DNA from: Symbiodinium natans
Lineage: Eukaryota; Sar; Dinophyceae; Suessiales; Symbiodiniaceae
Assembly (NCBI GenBank): GCA_905221605.1
Contig: CAJNDS010002259.1
Coordinates: 186,001 to 250,000 of the forward strand
DNA length: 64,000 nt
Direction of reading: 5' to 3'
Of this stretch, positions 22,553 to 33,360 are shown piece by piece. The position numbers and the translations under genes were made by a program. The notes beneath the pieces were generated by a model. That model was not told where the DNA came from, did no database searches, and saw only the letters and a list, made by a program, of their open reading frames with translations. Numbering within the stretch: position 1 is the stretch's first letter; each line of letters begins with the position of its first letter.

Positions 22553-23956
22553 TCAGGTAGTCGAAGAAAGGTTTGGCAGCATAACCTTGCAACGCTTTGA
22601 GGGGCGATTCGCACTCAAGCTCCCACATTGGCAAAAAAAACAAAACAATGAGAAAAAAACACTACTGGCTGCAGGCACGCAGCGGTCAGCACCACATCCC
22701 GAGCGCTCAGACCCTCCAAATTGCCAAAATGTAATTTGCCGACAGTCATGCAATGTGAGGGGCTTCACCCGGACGTACTCCGCCAGTGCTCGTGCGGCAA
22801 GGGCTTTGTACAGTGCTGCGGGAGCATGTGCCAAAGGCTTCATCTGCCTGAGCAGGTTCTTGCAATCTACGCGGCTCATGTGCCTAATGCTCGCAACTTC
22901 GGGCATCGCAGAAGTCCCAGCCGCCGTCACGCTCTCAGGGCGTTCTTCGTGTTCAGCCGGATCACTCCAATAACTCTGCTGTGGCATTTCTGGCGTGACC
23001 TCCGGGACGCCATCCTCCCGAACCTCCAGCTCGCGCATGACGCTGCCAAATTTCGACTTCAACATACCGAGTTCTAGCTTCCGCTGCTCTTTCAGGCCAG
23101 TCTCACGTTGACGTTTCCTTGGAATGCTGGTCAGCCAAGAATGGGACCTGTTCCGGGATGACTCCAGGATCGACTCAACTTGCATCTGGACTTCGTGGGA
23201 ATCGTCGCTGCAACTCTTGAAGATTTCCTCAACATCATCCAGAGTGTAGCCCAGGTCCTCTAACACTGGCAGCAGTGACTCGGCCTGTCGCCGCCGCATA
23301 CTCTCAGCGCTCGGCCAAGAGCTGGACAACTCCTCCAAGCGTTTTCGTTCTATTTCCTGGTGAACCAATCTCTGCATGTGTGCCTTTTTTGCATGTTTGG
23401 ATGTGAGCTGTGGGTTCAATGCGGACGGCCTCAATCCGACAGACTGCAGTGTCTTCGCATTCGCATCCAGGCAGGGACCAGGTCCATTTGCCACGGGCAA
23501 GTCAGAAGCTTCCTTCGTGTTCTCCTGGTCGGACCCATCCGAAAATGGAAGGGCTGACAGATCTGCAGGATCCCTACAGGGATGCGCTAAGTTCGAAGAA
23601 CTCGAAGAAGCGGGACCAAGCGAAGGTCCCAACATAGTATGCAACAAGGATTCGTGAACTTCAGGAGAGGGCCAAGCATGGCTGCAATAGTCCAAGCAAT
23701 GTTTTAGCAAATCGGTCTCCATGGGAATTATGGGAATTGTGCTTTTGTCTAGAAAGTCTTGTCTGTTTGGCAGATCTGGCAGTGGCTGGTCCAAATCAAG
23801 AAGCTCGCAAGACTCGCTGGAAGCATCGGAGACATCCGTCGAATCCAACCAGTACGCTTCCTCTTCATCTGCATCGCTGCTGGAACCAGAGGTCACTTCC
23901 AGAATCTCTTCTTCAGATGTAACCTCGTGAGCGTCGTCGCTGTCGTATGCCATCAT
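22553..23956 (-). CDS. Acidic low-complexity protein with a CUE/UBA-like segment, hypothetical
   Basis: A single open frame of 467 residues if it starts at the ATG at 23954-23956 (MMAYDSDDAHE); the frame stays open upstream but without another ATG. Residues 1-70 are rich in Asp, Glu and Ser. Around residue 240-285, AESLLPVLEDLGYTLDDVEE followed by a helix ending VESILESS resembles a CUE/UBA ubiquitin-binding fold, with flanking basic coiled-coil-like sequence (EIERKRLEELSSSW; RKRQRETGLKEQRKLELG). The last ~60 residues (Cys/Phe-rich) look unlike the rest and may be intron read-through. The function is not known; the ubiquitin-binding idea is inference from a weak pattern. Confidence 0.5.
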   Translation of the reverse strand: MMAYDSDDAHEVTSEEEILEVTSGSSSDADEEEAYWLDSTDVSDASSESCELLDLDQPLPDLPNRQDFLDKSTIPIIPMETDLLKHCLDYCSHAWPSPEVHESLLHTMLGPSLGPASSSSSNLAHPCRDPADLSALPFSDGSDQENTKEASDLPVANGPGPCLDANAKTLQSVGLRPSALNPQLTSKHAKKAHMQRLVHQEIERKRLEELSSSWPSAESMRRRQAESLLPVLEDLGYTLDDVEEIFKSCSDDSHEVQMQVESILESSRNRSHSWLTSIPRKRQRETGLKEQRKLELGMLKSKFGSVMRELEVREDGVPEVTPEMPQQSYWSDPAEHEERPESVTAAGTSAMPEVASIRHMSRVDCKNLLRQMKPLAHAPAALYKALAARALAEYVRVKPLTLHDCRQITFWQFGGSERSGCGADRCVPAASSVFFSLFCFFCQCGSLSANRPSKRCKVMLPNLSSTT

Positions 23957-24182
23957 GGAGCACAATACTGGACTGGACAGCTGTTTGCGCAAAAGAACTT
24001 GCTACTGAGTCTATGTCTACGACAACTGGTTTCATGCTCGTTGCTAGCCGGAAAAATGGGCAAGCATGTTTGATCCAAAAGTGCTGTTGACCAATTTCGA
24101 GCCCGCCCCGCCCCCCCCCCCCCCTCCCAACATGTCACAGCTACCTCTTCCCCGCTCAATCAAGCACTGCAGCAAATCATTT

Positions 24183-26579
24183 TCACTGCCAAGCACTTTG
24201 TGGCATATCGAAGTCTTCCTTCCCAAGCTGCGGCAACGCATCCATCGCCGAACTCACTGCATCCCTTACAAACGCAGCTTGGTCGTCCATGCCAGGTAAC
24301 AAACAGTCTCTGGCCAGCTTTGTGAGTCCTCGCGACAGGTGTCGTGTTTCCGAAGATGCAAAAAACAACTTGACATCATTGGTCAGCTGTGCCTTTGTCA
24401 GCACAGCCAATCTGTCCAATGGATGATGCACAGGCCTGCACAGGCATGCACAGGCAAAAATGCTGATCAGGCCACCGTCCATGCGATTCCAGCCTCTCGG
24501 ACCACTTCAGCTGGATCATTTTGTAGACTGCCCGCCAAGGCCAACAGGCACGGGTCGCCAGCGAGTTCAGCTCGCGCACCCAGCCTCAGACACACAAGCA
24601 TTTCAAAGATTGCCATGGAAACTGATCCAGGTTTCCGGCGCTTGGGCCGCCCTGATTCGGAGCAAGAGCTCTTCATCGGACTGCTTGTCAGGGTGATTGG
24701 CATCATCCGTGAGCAAGCTCACAAGCCTTCAGCGCTCGACAGGTCTGAACCACGATCCCGCAAAAGGTCAAAGCCGGCGGCCTGTCTACGTAGTCAATTC
24801 CGGCCACACCGCTCCAACCAGCGGCAAGTGCGGCACAGCCCCGCACCTTCTGCAGCAGCAATGTACATGTTAGAAACACAAAAAAAAAGCAGCACGGAGG
24901 GTCCCTTCCCATGACTGGAACGAACATGATTGAATAAAGCTGTAGGCTGAAACCGCAAAAACCCCAGAGAAGGCTCAGAATTAAGAGGTTCTGAGGGTGG
25001 AAGCCTCAAGATCACAATATTCTGAAAACATCTGACATGTTCTGAAAGCCCAGCCGTCAGCCTCCAGGTCCCCGTGCTCCAAACCACCAGCACCCATAAT
25101 GGCTGCCAGACCCTCTCGGCCAAGGCAGCCGAGGGCTCGGGCTGCTGCTTCTCTCACTGACGCATCGGAGTCCTACCAAAAATCCACGACATCCACAACA
25201 TCCACGATACACGACATCCACAACATACACATCACTACACAACATACACAACATACCGCATCACCAGCAGCACCACAATAGTCATCGGCCAGGCCTGCAG
25301 AAGCCTCAGCAGCCTGGGAATGGCGCGAGGCGACTCTGCTGCTGCGGGCCCAAACTTGCCGAGGGCTTCAGCTGCCGCTTCTCTTCCACGAGCCTGCCAA
25401 GCACTGAAAGCCTCAAAAGGTACCTCGGAGGATACCGCAAAAATACCGCAGAATACTGTCATAATGACTCACAGAGGGCCTCTGGATCGCGGAGGCATCC
25501 GGCAATGGAGGCCAACATGGCACGGAGGTCGGGAATGGAATGTGAAGGTCCCAACCTCACTGCCAGGTGGCGGGTTTGGACTTCAGCTGCATCCTCTGTC
25601 ATGATGAGTTGCTCACTCACCCAGGAGACGCAGTCCTCGAAGTCGAGCTGAGAGCGCATCCTCTCCTGCCGGCCACAACTGTGTAGCAGTGCAGCCTGAT
25701 TGCTTTCACCCGCCAACTAGGGTGGCACGAGCTTCTGGTGTCTGCCAGATGCACAGAAGGAGCACCTCTGAATAGATGGAACCTTAGCCGTTGCAGTAGC
25801 GGCGTAGGCACCTGTTGCCGACCCCTTGCGGTTGGACATTTGGTTTCGGTGCCCCCGGAGCTTTGTGCACAGACCACGGCATACTGCGAGAGGAGCTTCA
25901 AAAGCTTGGGCAGCCGAGTTGGCTTTCCAAAGCTTGGGCACTTTCTGATGCCCTCGGCAAGGCAAAGCCCGCAACAAGAATGGTGCGACAATGCACAACG
26001 CGCTCGTCAACGCGCGCGACAACGAACGACAAAACGCATGCCGCACGGCAAGTCACAACTCACACCACAACGCACGCCACAACGCACGCCACAACGCACG
26101 CCACAACGCACGCCACAACGCACGACACAACGCACGACACAACGCACGACAATGTGTGATCGTGTGCGACCCCATCCAGACACAACTGTTGAACCAATAC
26201 CCTGCATTGCTCCTGGCGACTCCGGCAGCAGCAGGTCGGCTGGTCCACCCTGCTCCAGCAGCCATGCTGTGACTGAAGCGGCCGGAACATTCACAAAGCT
26301 CGTGGATGAAGAAGTCCATGCCGCGATAGCTTGTGCTTCGACTGCGGCCATCATCTCTCCTTCCAACTTAAACATCTTACCAGCCAAGTGGACACTGACT
26401 GACCGGAGCAGCTCCCGAAGAAGAGTTCTTTGGCCACCAACATCGTTTCTTCTTGGTGGCAGCTCGCGCGCCAGCTGCAGCTTGCATGTCAGCACACATC
26501 TCCTACAAGAAACGCACAGGACCCACATCTCAAGTAATGTAACCTGAAACATGCAGTAACTGCGACACAGACTGTGCAA
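24183..26579 (-). CDS. HEAT-repeat protein, multi-exon
   Basis: HEAT repeats form curved helical scaffolds. Exons: about 26203-26500 (LRELLRSVSVHLAGKMFKLE), 25480-25716 (ESNQAALLHSCGRQERM; AMLASIAGCLRDPE), 25295-25393 (ARGREAAAEALGKFGPAAAE), 25094-25172 (DSDASVREAAARALGCLG), 24476-24621 (LLALAGSLQNDPAEVVREAG) and 24183-24392 (DDQAAFVRDAVSSAMDALP, stop at 24183). Joins 25716-25393-25172 and 24476-24392 keep phase and rebuild canonical repeats such as RLLRLLQ-DSDASVREAA. Two introns use GC donors (GCCCTC, GCCTGG). An exon between 24621 and 25094 is missing (possibly near 24800-24870, VRGCAALAAG). The N-terminus is open. The partner or pathway cannot be told. Confidence 0.62.
26066..26149. repeat. 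12-bp tandem repeat, 7 units
   Basis: Seven near-perfect copies of CACAACGCACGC; the last three have A for the terminal C. It lies just 3' of the first traced HEAT-gene exon on the minus strand, so probably in an intron. Confidence 0.95.
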
Positions 26580-26644
26580 AGCGTGCGCAACCCTCTGCTG
26601 GCATCTGAAGCATTCCTGCAGTGTCTCTGAGACAACAGTGGCAT

Positions 26645-27526
26645 CTATCCCAGCCTCATATGCCGGGGGCTAATGCTCGCATTGGACCACATGGGCTGTG
26701 CCGAACATGCGAATATGAGTAGACTGCACAATCGCAACAACTGCCTTAGGCTGCCGCCCCTGCTGTGTGAACTTGCTTCGAGATGCGCAAACGACCGATG
26801 CGACAGGCAACTCGAAATGCCTGTCGCCTGGCCTGACAACACCATCTTGCGTCGTTCTAACCCCTCATAGGACGGAAGTGGGCGCCTGCTCACTGCAGCG
26901 TGCCCACCAAGTAGGTAGCTGATGCAATCTAACCACCATGTGAAGCATCCTGGCATCAACTTCCTTAGTTCTTGCAGATCTGGTAGCAGTTTCCAAGGAA
27001 GCAAACAAAAGCCGATGGCAAGCAACCTCCTCGTCGCATGGCATGGATGTCGGCACACTTGGTGCATCTTCATCCAACACGCCACCGTCCTTGTTCACAC
27101 ACATTCTTGTTGCCAGAAGAATCATGGGCGCATGGAACTCTTTAACTTGCTAGTCCTAGCTTCTGTCGGAAAGAGGGACGGTCGCAATTGAAGGAGCTGG
27201 TGCTTTGAATAGCATGGGCCTTCCGAGTCCTGCGCCGGATGTCAAGGTGCTGCCGATTTTTCAGTTAACTTTTCTTGGCAAAACCTCTCAACTGTCTGGT
27301 CCAAACAGTCCTGAGGTTCTTGACCATGTGGCTTCTTGGGCCATGCGATGGCTGAGCCGCATACCAAGCTGGCCGCTTCATCAGACCCAGGTCGCTGAGC
27401 GACGCTTGAGTATGTGGCTGCCGCACGACTACCGACGAGAAAAGGCATAAGCCTGGAAGTGTCCTCTTGCAGTTGCGTTTCCGCACCATGGGGCGCGGTG
27501 TTCTCTTCTGCGGTCTCCTCCCTCAT
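26645..27526 (-). CDS. Candidate exons, product unknown
   Basis: Protein-like minus-strand segments: about 26690-26775 (AVVAIVQSTHIRMFGTAHVV), 26865-27120 (DEEVACHRLLFASLETATR) and 27242-27526 (AETQLQEDTSRLMPFLVGSR, with a stop at 27242). They could be 5' exons of the HEAT gene or a separate gene; the stop at 27242 argues for at least one gene ending there. No splice chain could be completed. Confidence 0.25.
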
Positions 27527-27589
27527 CTTTCTTGCACCCCACCGGCCTCCGCAAGCAAACGTTCAAAAGAACCACTGCCATTCTGAATA

Positions 27590-27655
27590 CTGCTACTGCT
27601 ACTTCTACTGCTACTACTACTATCTAGTACTGCTACTACTGCTACTGCAGTCTCC
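27590..27655. repeat. CTA/CTG imperfect trinucleotide repeat
   Basis: Runs of CTACTG and CTACTA with a few interruptions. It sits just downstream of a protein-like segment and upstream of the ~100-bp tandem repeat. Confidence 0.8.
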
Positions 27656-27799
27656 TATGGCTGCTTGCTGCTACTACTGCTCGGCCTGTGCACTTCAGGG
27701 CGCCTGGTCGCTTAACCGCACGGATATTGCCACACCCTGGTGCTTCGCTAGCGTTTGGGTTTGGCATCTTATCTCCGGAAGTCTTTTTGCATCTACGTC

Positions 27800-28140
27800 C
27801 GGGCCTCGTGCACGATGCCTGGCAAAACGCCGTAAATTCCAGTGTTTTGGGCGTTTTGGCCTAGCGCATGAACAGTCACAATTGTGACAACGCGTCTTTG
27901 CAGAAACAGGAAGCGTTCTTCGGCGGTAAATCGCTGTAAATACCACTGTTTTGGGCATGTCCGCAAAGGGCACGAACTTGTGGTCAAACACATCCTTCTG
28001 CGGTATGCTGCGGAAAGATGCCAGAAAACATTCTGTAAATAGTAGCGTTTTGGGTATGTTCGCAAAAAGGCATGAACACTTGCGACAGCGTGTCTAGCCG
28101 CAGAAAAAGCATACATTCTTGTGCAGCATGCGGTTCAAAA
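27800..28140. repeat. About 100-bp degenerate tandem repeat, 3 copies
   Basis: The core GTAAAT..GTTTTGGG(C/T) recurs at 27843, 27948 and 28047 (105 and 99 bp apart), each followed by CGCA..GG(C/G)A(C/T)GAAC and then CTTCTGCGG-like sequence. All copies are open on the minus strand with similar peptides (PKRYYLQNVFWHL, PKQWYLQRF), so the repeat rather than a gene explains the long frames. Confidence 0.7.
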
Positions 28141-28474
28141 GCAAAAATGCAGAAACCTCCCAAAAACATTCTCGGAAGATTTTCGCATGGTCTGGGTAGC
28201 CCGATTGCTGGTGAGCAAGCCGAAGTCAGTAGAAGAGCAAGGATCGGCCACAAAGGGTTTTTCTCTCCGTCATACGTTCTCTGATATCCTCACAGCGGGG
28301 CAATCTAGCAGGCAACCATGGGTCATGCCGCGTAGAGCAGACTATACAAAATAGCAAGGAAAACTTCAGAACATGTTGTGCTGATGAGATCTGATGAAGG
28401 CCAAAGGGAAACGCTCAGAGAATCCTCTCTACACACGACATTTTGAGAGCACAAGTCAACACAAAGGACTACAC

Positions 28475-28629
28475 TGCCTCGGGCGTTGCCGCTGCCCAAG
28501 CTCTCGGATGCAACTTGCTGACTTTCTTTGTTGAGCTCACCTTCGACTGCCACCGTAGCCATGCCCAATGCAAGCCTCCGTTCGATAGCCCGTGCCTCTT
28601 CCTCTTGCATCAGCTGCTCCGACAAGGTC
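28475..28629 (-). CDS. Candidate exon, product unknown
   Basis: Acceptor GAGCACAG at 28630; the frame reads LSEQLMQEEEARAIERRLAL and then VEGELNKESQQVASESLG, ending at GTGTAG (28474) or a GC donor three bases earlier. A charged coiled-coil-like segment of ordinary composition. Family unknown. Confidence 0.4.
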
Positions 28630-28644
28630 CTGTGCTCAATCGGG

Positions 28645-29202
28645 TCACATGATGTGATCTAGCAATGGCCAGCACAATAGTGCAGATTTGTCAGTCTTTG
28701 CATTCCTCCGCGGCCACTTCTGGAACAACAACACTGGCCGAACATGCATCTGAATAGAGGCAGATGACCTGCGGAATTCTGAACAGCACATGCCATCAAG
28801 CAAGCACTGAGGCGGACCAAAAGAATAAGGCATCCACCAAAAGGTTTCGGACCTCGTGTCCAACATCAATCCCATCCTGCACAACCTGCGGCACCCAAGC
28901 TCAGCATGCTCAGCGTGGATCTTGGTTCTCTGGCATTCTTTGGTGCAGGCCTGCTGCGGAAGTAAAGCAGGTGCCTCTTGCCTCATGTCACAACAGCAAG
29001 ACAAGGCTCCAGTGAGCTTGGGCCCGGCTTCAGGCTGCTGCGATGGCAACTGGAGCAACAAACCGTGCGGTGCTGCAGACCTCAACCGGTGCCAACCGAC
29101 AGACAACTTCGTTGAAGTAGCAAGGTCAAGAGATCGAGCGCCCGACAGAACAGTGCCACTGGTCAGATCACCAATGCTTAAGGCGGAGGCAAGCGGAGCC
29201 AT
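28645..29202 (-). CDS. Hypothetical ORF of 185 residues
   Basis: Starts at an ATG (29202) and ends at 28645. The N-terminus is hydrophobic and Ser/Thr/Leu-rich (MAPLASALSIGDLTSGTVLS), the middle Cys-rich, the C-terminus basic. Nothing recognisable. Part may be intronic because the composition changes along its length. Chance cannot be excluded. Confidence 0.22.
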   Translation of the reverse strand: MAPLASALSIGDLTSGTVLSGARSLDLATSTKLSVGWHRLRSAAPHGLLLQLPSQQPEAGPKLTGALSCCCDMRQEAPALLPQQACTKECQRTKIHAEHAELGCRRLCRMGLMLDTRSETFWWMPYSFGPPQCLLDGMCCSEFRRSSASIQMHVRPVLLFQKWPRRNAKTDKSALLCWPLLDHIM

Positions 29203-31058
29203 GAGCCACGTATCTCAGAATCATGAAGAAATCAGGGCATCTATCGTTTCCACTGGCTTCATCGAACTACCTTCTGGTCGCAAAGTGTGCGCGTGAGAGC
29301 TGCTTACTGGTGCAACTTGCGGCATGGTCGCAGGCTTTGAGAAATTGGGCGGCTGTGCACTGCAAGTTCGCTGGAGAAGCGGAGAAGCTGCCGCTCCAAG
29401 ACCCCAAGATCATGAATCACGAGAATCACGACATGCACCGACAAATGCTTTTTTATCAGCGATAAGCTCCAGCACGCCTCACTATTTTGCTAGCTGGAAC
29501 CGAACAAGACAAGCAGTCGACATACCACGAGATGCCGCTGTCTCGCTCTATCCGGAGCTTGTGAAATATCCCTTCCACACCTTCGCGCCGAAACAACCGC
29601 AACATTGCACCAATCGTGTGTTGGCCAGGTCTTTGAGAACGCAGTAAGAATTCAAACTCTTACTGACTTCTTCTGACTTTTCCTGTGAACTGTTGTTCCA
29701 GTTTCTGCACGCGAGTGTAGAATGGTTGACCTGTGAGGTCTCAGCTGACGCCACATGCAGCAGCAAATAACAGCAGCGTGCCGTACATCCTCAAGCTCAC
29801 CACATTGCTCATGCTGAGAACCTATGGACATCAAAGAGATAACGAAGCTGGCCTGTGCTGCTTACCCATGGAGAGGCTTGCGGCAAGTCCTCATGCAGTT
29901 ACTGCATATGTGGCAATGGAACCAACTCTGCAGCGTAAGCTTCTCCTCCTGGCCAAGCTTGGCCATTCAGCCAGGCAATGGAGGTCCCGCACCTTAGCGG
30001 TGTCGGAGCTGATACGAAGGAAATCTCAGCAGAGCGCAAAGCCCTCGCAACCAACACAACGCTTGATCACTCCAGCCCCGGCCATGCGAAAAGAAGGCAC
30101 TGCGGCTCTGATACCCATCCTCATCAAGAAGCCCAAACGAAGAAGAACGTTGACAATCAGTACCTTTCCAAAACAAGCCCACAAGCACCCGCCACCATCT
30201 GCCACTCAAAAATACCAAAACTTAAAAATCTTCGAGCACACATGCACCCTTCTCGTTCCAGCGTGTGCTGGTCCTTTACGCTTGCCGGTCAATGTCGCAA
30301 GTGTGCTCCTTTATTTGCTGCGTTTGTTTCTGCACGTGAGCGGCAGCATCATTGAAGCAACCTTTTCTCCTGGGCTCGGCTTGCAAGGCCTGGCCAACAA
30401 TATTCAGATTTGGGAAGGACTCAACACCCTCTCGGCGATCACCTCCTACTCCCTTTCGCCAGGTGCATTGGAACTCTCTCTTTTTCGTGTTCTTCTGCTG
30501 TTTCGTCCCGATGTGGTCTCCTGCAGTGTCTACTTCACGGCTCTATCACTATCACTTCTGAGGTTGACCCGCTTTGAGGGCCGGGTCTTTCACAGCCTCA
30601 CCTTGAGGTAAGGAGACCACAGGACCGGTGAGCGACAGCTCTGCAGCTCTGCACTGGAGGACAAGACTTCGGCCACCACTCCAAGGTAATTTTTTTTGCC
30701 AGAAGGAAGAATTTACATTAAAAAAAACACCTCCCCGTGGCAAAATCGCACCCAACCACGGAGTACCGCAAAGTCACTAAGGCATGTGCCGTTCCACTGC
30801 GGCCAGGCCCAGGCCTGGTGGAACCTTGCCCAAGCGTCAAGAAAGGACTTTTTGCAGTGCAGTAGACGGTTAGCAACTGTTTTGTGAAAGAGACAGCCTT
30901 GCCCAATTTTCATGGCTGGACGGACACTTTTTTTGTTCGGTTGATTGGTGGTCGAGCAAATGACATCAGCATGCAAGGATGAGGCCAGGACCATTCCTGG
31001 CCTGGACCTTGGCTGACGTCCATGCTTTGAGCACCCAAGAACCACAAGGACCTGCAAG
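29203..31058. other. Stretch without a confident gene
   Basis: A minus-strand segment near 29560-29660 (TIGAMLRLFRREGVEGIF) has the rhythm of a mitochondrial-carrier matrix loop, but the following residues do not fit that family. The plus strand holds a 292-codon frame (29733-30611) of mixed composition that I do not trust. Nothing else is supported. Confidence 0.25.
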
Positions 31059-32379
31059 CTAGGCACTTGGTTGCCATTCCGGAGCTTGAACGGCTGGTTG
31101 CCATTCCTGGGCGTGGTTTGGTGGCGGCTGCCATGCTGGAGCCGGGACAGGATGGGCTGGATGGGCTGGATGGGCAGGATGGGCAGGATGGGCTGGCCAC
31201 TCTTGAGCGTGCGCTGTCGGGGCTGGTGGGGCCTGGGCTGGATGGGGTGGGAGCCATTCTTGGCCTGGGGCAGGATGGGCTGGATGGGCTGGATGGGCTG
31301 GATAGGCTGGATTGGCTGGATGCCATTCCTGAGCCTGTGCTGCTGGAGCTGCTGGGGCTGTTGGAGCTTCCTCCCAGCCTCCTTGCCGTTCTCGCGATCT
31401 CGATCGCTCGCGAGGAGGTATATGAACCGGCCTCACGAGACGTTGAAAGGACATGGAACATGCAGACGGCGGGCCTTCTGTTCCAAGGCACGGTGGTGCT
31501 CCGGGCCCCCCCGGCATGAAAGTGGCAGGTATCTTCATGCGAGCTTGCCTGAAGGCTCAATAACGAGCCAAGACTCCATGAGACTGAAAGCTCCATCATT
31601 CTCATCATTCTGGCATGAACTGGATAAACAAAAGGAACCAGAAAGGACTGACACGATACCTTGCATGCAAGTCGCTCACTGCCAAGCATCACTGGGGAGA
31701 GCTGCCGAAATTGTGGTTGTCCCTGAAATCCGGCCTTGCTCGGGCTAAGCTCTTCGCCACTGCATTTCGCCAAGCATATGCTGAACCACCAAAAGCAAAG
31801 GACGGGAAGCATAGTCCCAGGTGGCAACCAATCCTCCGCCGCAAAATTGCTGTGTTGTTTCGCCGCTATCGTAAGAAAAAGCAATCTAGCACATCCTGCG
31901 CAGAGGGCATGAAGGATACAGCACCTGGTCACCCGCGAGACATTCGGAGTTCTGCTGCAAACATTGCAAGCACTCCCTCACCGCACCTGCGGGCTTGTGA
32001 CCCGATCTCTCATCGCAAACAAACACGCCAGGCTGGTAAACGCGACCTTGTATACTGCCATGTACAACAACATCTGGCAACTCATCTGTTCATAGAGGGG
32101 AGTGAGCGCACCACCGCCTGTGCTAAACGGATTTGCGCCGGTTGTCGCAGCCTGCAGCTTCTGCTTGTGCGCCAACGCTGCTGCCGCCTGCATTCCAGGA
32201 CTGGACTACTGTGGGAAGGGAAATATTAAAGCAGGAATCAGTGTTCATCAGCGTTCCACATCTCCAAACTCCAGCGCCTTCGCCGCCTCCTCTATCTCTC
32301 TTTCCTTTGCCGCCTCCTCTTCCGCCTCCTTGATCAGCATCTGGCGAGCAGGGATCTTGACAGACTGCCTGCTGAGCTT
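31059..32379 (-). CDS. Low-complexity Pro/Ala-rich protein with QEW motifs, multi-exon
   Basis: Three exons, all phase 0: 32260-32379 (LIKEAEEEAAKEREIEEAAK, donor GTGGAA), 32047-32205 (QAAAALAHKQKLQAATTGAN, donor GTCGCG) and 31059-31532 (acceptor CATGAAG; PGGPGAPPCLG, PPRERSRSRERQ, then PAHPAHPAHPA runs broken by AQEWHP, GQEWLP, AQEWPA, AQEWQP; stop at 31059). A further 5' segment near 32520-32570 (KDRKLALELAEKQ) may belong. The charged helix, short RS-like motif and Pro-rich tail with repeated Trp recall nuclear RNA-processing scaffolds, but this is a resemblance only. The tail is written by a 9-bp GATGGGCTG minisatellite. Confidence 0.5.
31140..31340. repeat. 9-bp GATGGGCTG minisatellite inside an exon
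   Basis: Clusters of GATGGGCTG/GATGGGCAG at 31150-31195 and 31270-31320, separated by unique sequence. On the minus strand they encode PAH and PAHP units of the low-complexity protein. Confidence 0.85.
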
Positions 32380-33360
32380 CTTGGATCACATTGGATCACC
32401 CGACTACAATCCATAGGCCCATGCCCAGCCTCTTCGCTCAACAGATCTGCCTGAGGGCAGCTACAGCTCCGCACAATCTTGGCGGGAAAGCGTCAGGCCT
32501 GCTTCTCTGCAAGTTCCAGGGCAAGCTTTCTGTCCTTCCCAGCTCGAAAGTTCAAGGGGGCATCTACACAAAGCGGCAAGGTGTCCCTCAAGGTCCTCTT
32601 CATTCTGCACTATGCTCGCTGTCGCTCCACTCGTTGCCTCGAAAATCGCATCATGATGCAGAGCAAAACAGCCGACTGTGACTTTCCCAAGCGACGCACT
32701 GATGACGCAGGAGCGGGCTTTGGCTTTTCTGGCGGCGGAGGCCTGCCCAAACAGACTTGCGGTCTGCAATGTCTCGTTCACCACACGCGTGCGCCAAGTG
32801 ACTTGGAAGGCTCATCTTTCCGCCCCAGGCTCAGAAGAGATGCCAAGGACATCAGTGCCTGCACAAGTTGCAGAGCGTGATGCGTGCCAGAAAAAATACA
32901 GCCGCCACTGTCAGGCACCTGCTGCCACGTCACGCGAGGGCCGATGCCGAGACAGCCAAAGACAGCTAAGGGACCGGGGAAATATGTTTTTGTCCAGATG
33001 CATTGCTTGATTGAGAACTGCTAGTACTAGCTGTTACCAGCTGCTAGCTTGTGGTCTGGCGGTGAGTTGCCTCGCCAGGCTGTATGTGTGTTGAAGGCCC
33101 ACGGCCAATGGACTAACTGCAATCACTGCTGTTGTCATGGTGTGACGGGCTGAATCTTGGCAACTGAAGCAAGTGATACCCTGTGCTTGGCAATCCGCCT
33201 CCAACCCTGAAGCTACCAGCCAAGGCTAGTAAAGCCTTGACGGCTTGAGCTCAAGGCAACACAGGAGCACCAACGTAATTCATGGCACAGTGCGGCGCTC
33301 GGGGAGCCAGCACGCAATCAAGTGTACAAGCAGCGCACCTAGAACATCGAAACTCACAAG

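Noticed and set aside
29733-30611. Plus-strand frame of 292 codons
   Set aside because: Irregular composition, no family resemblance, no splice context, and opposite to the local gene direction. Kept only as a note.
30910-31932. Minus-strand frame of 340 codons
   Set aside because: It overlaps in another frame the Pro/Ala/QEW exon, whose wording and splice borders are better; the long frame is Ser-rich through the minisatellite.
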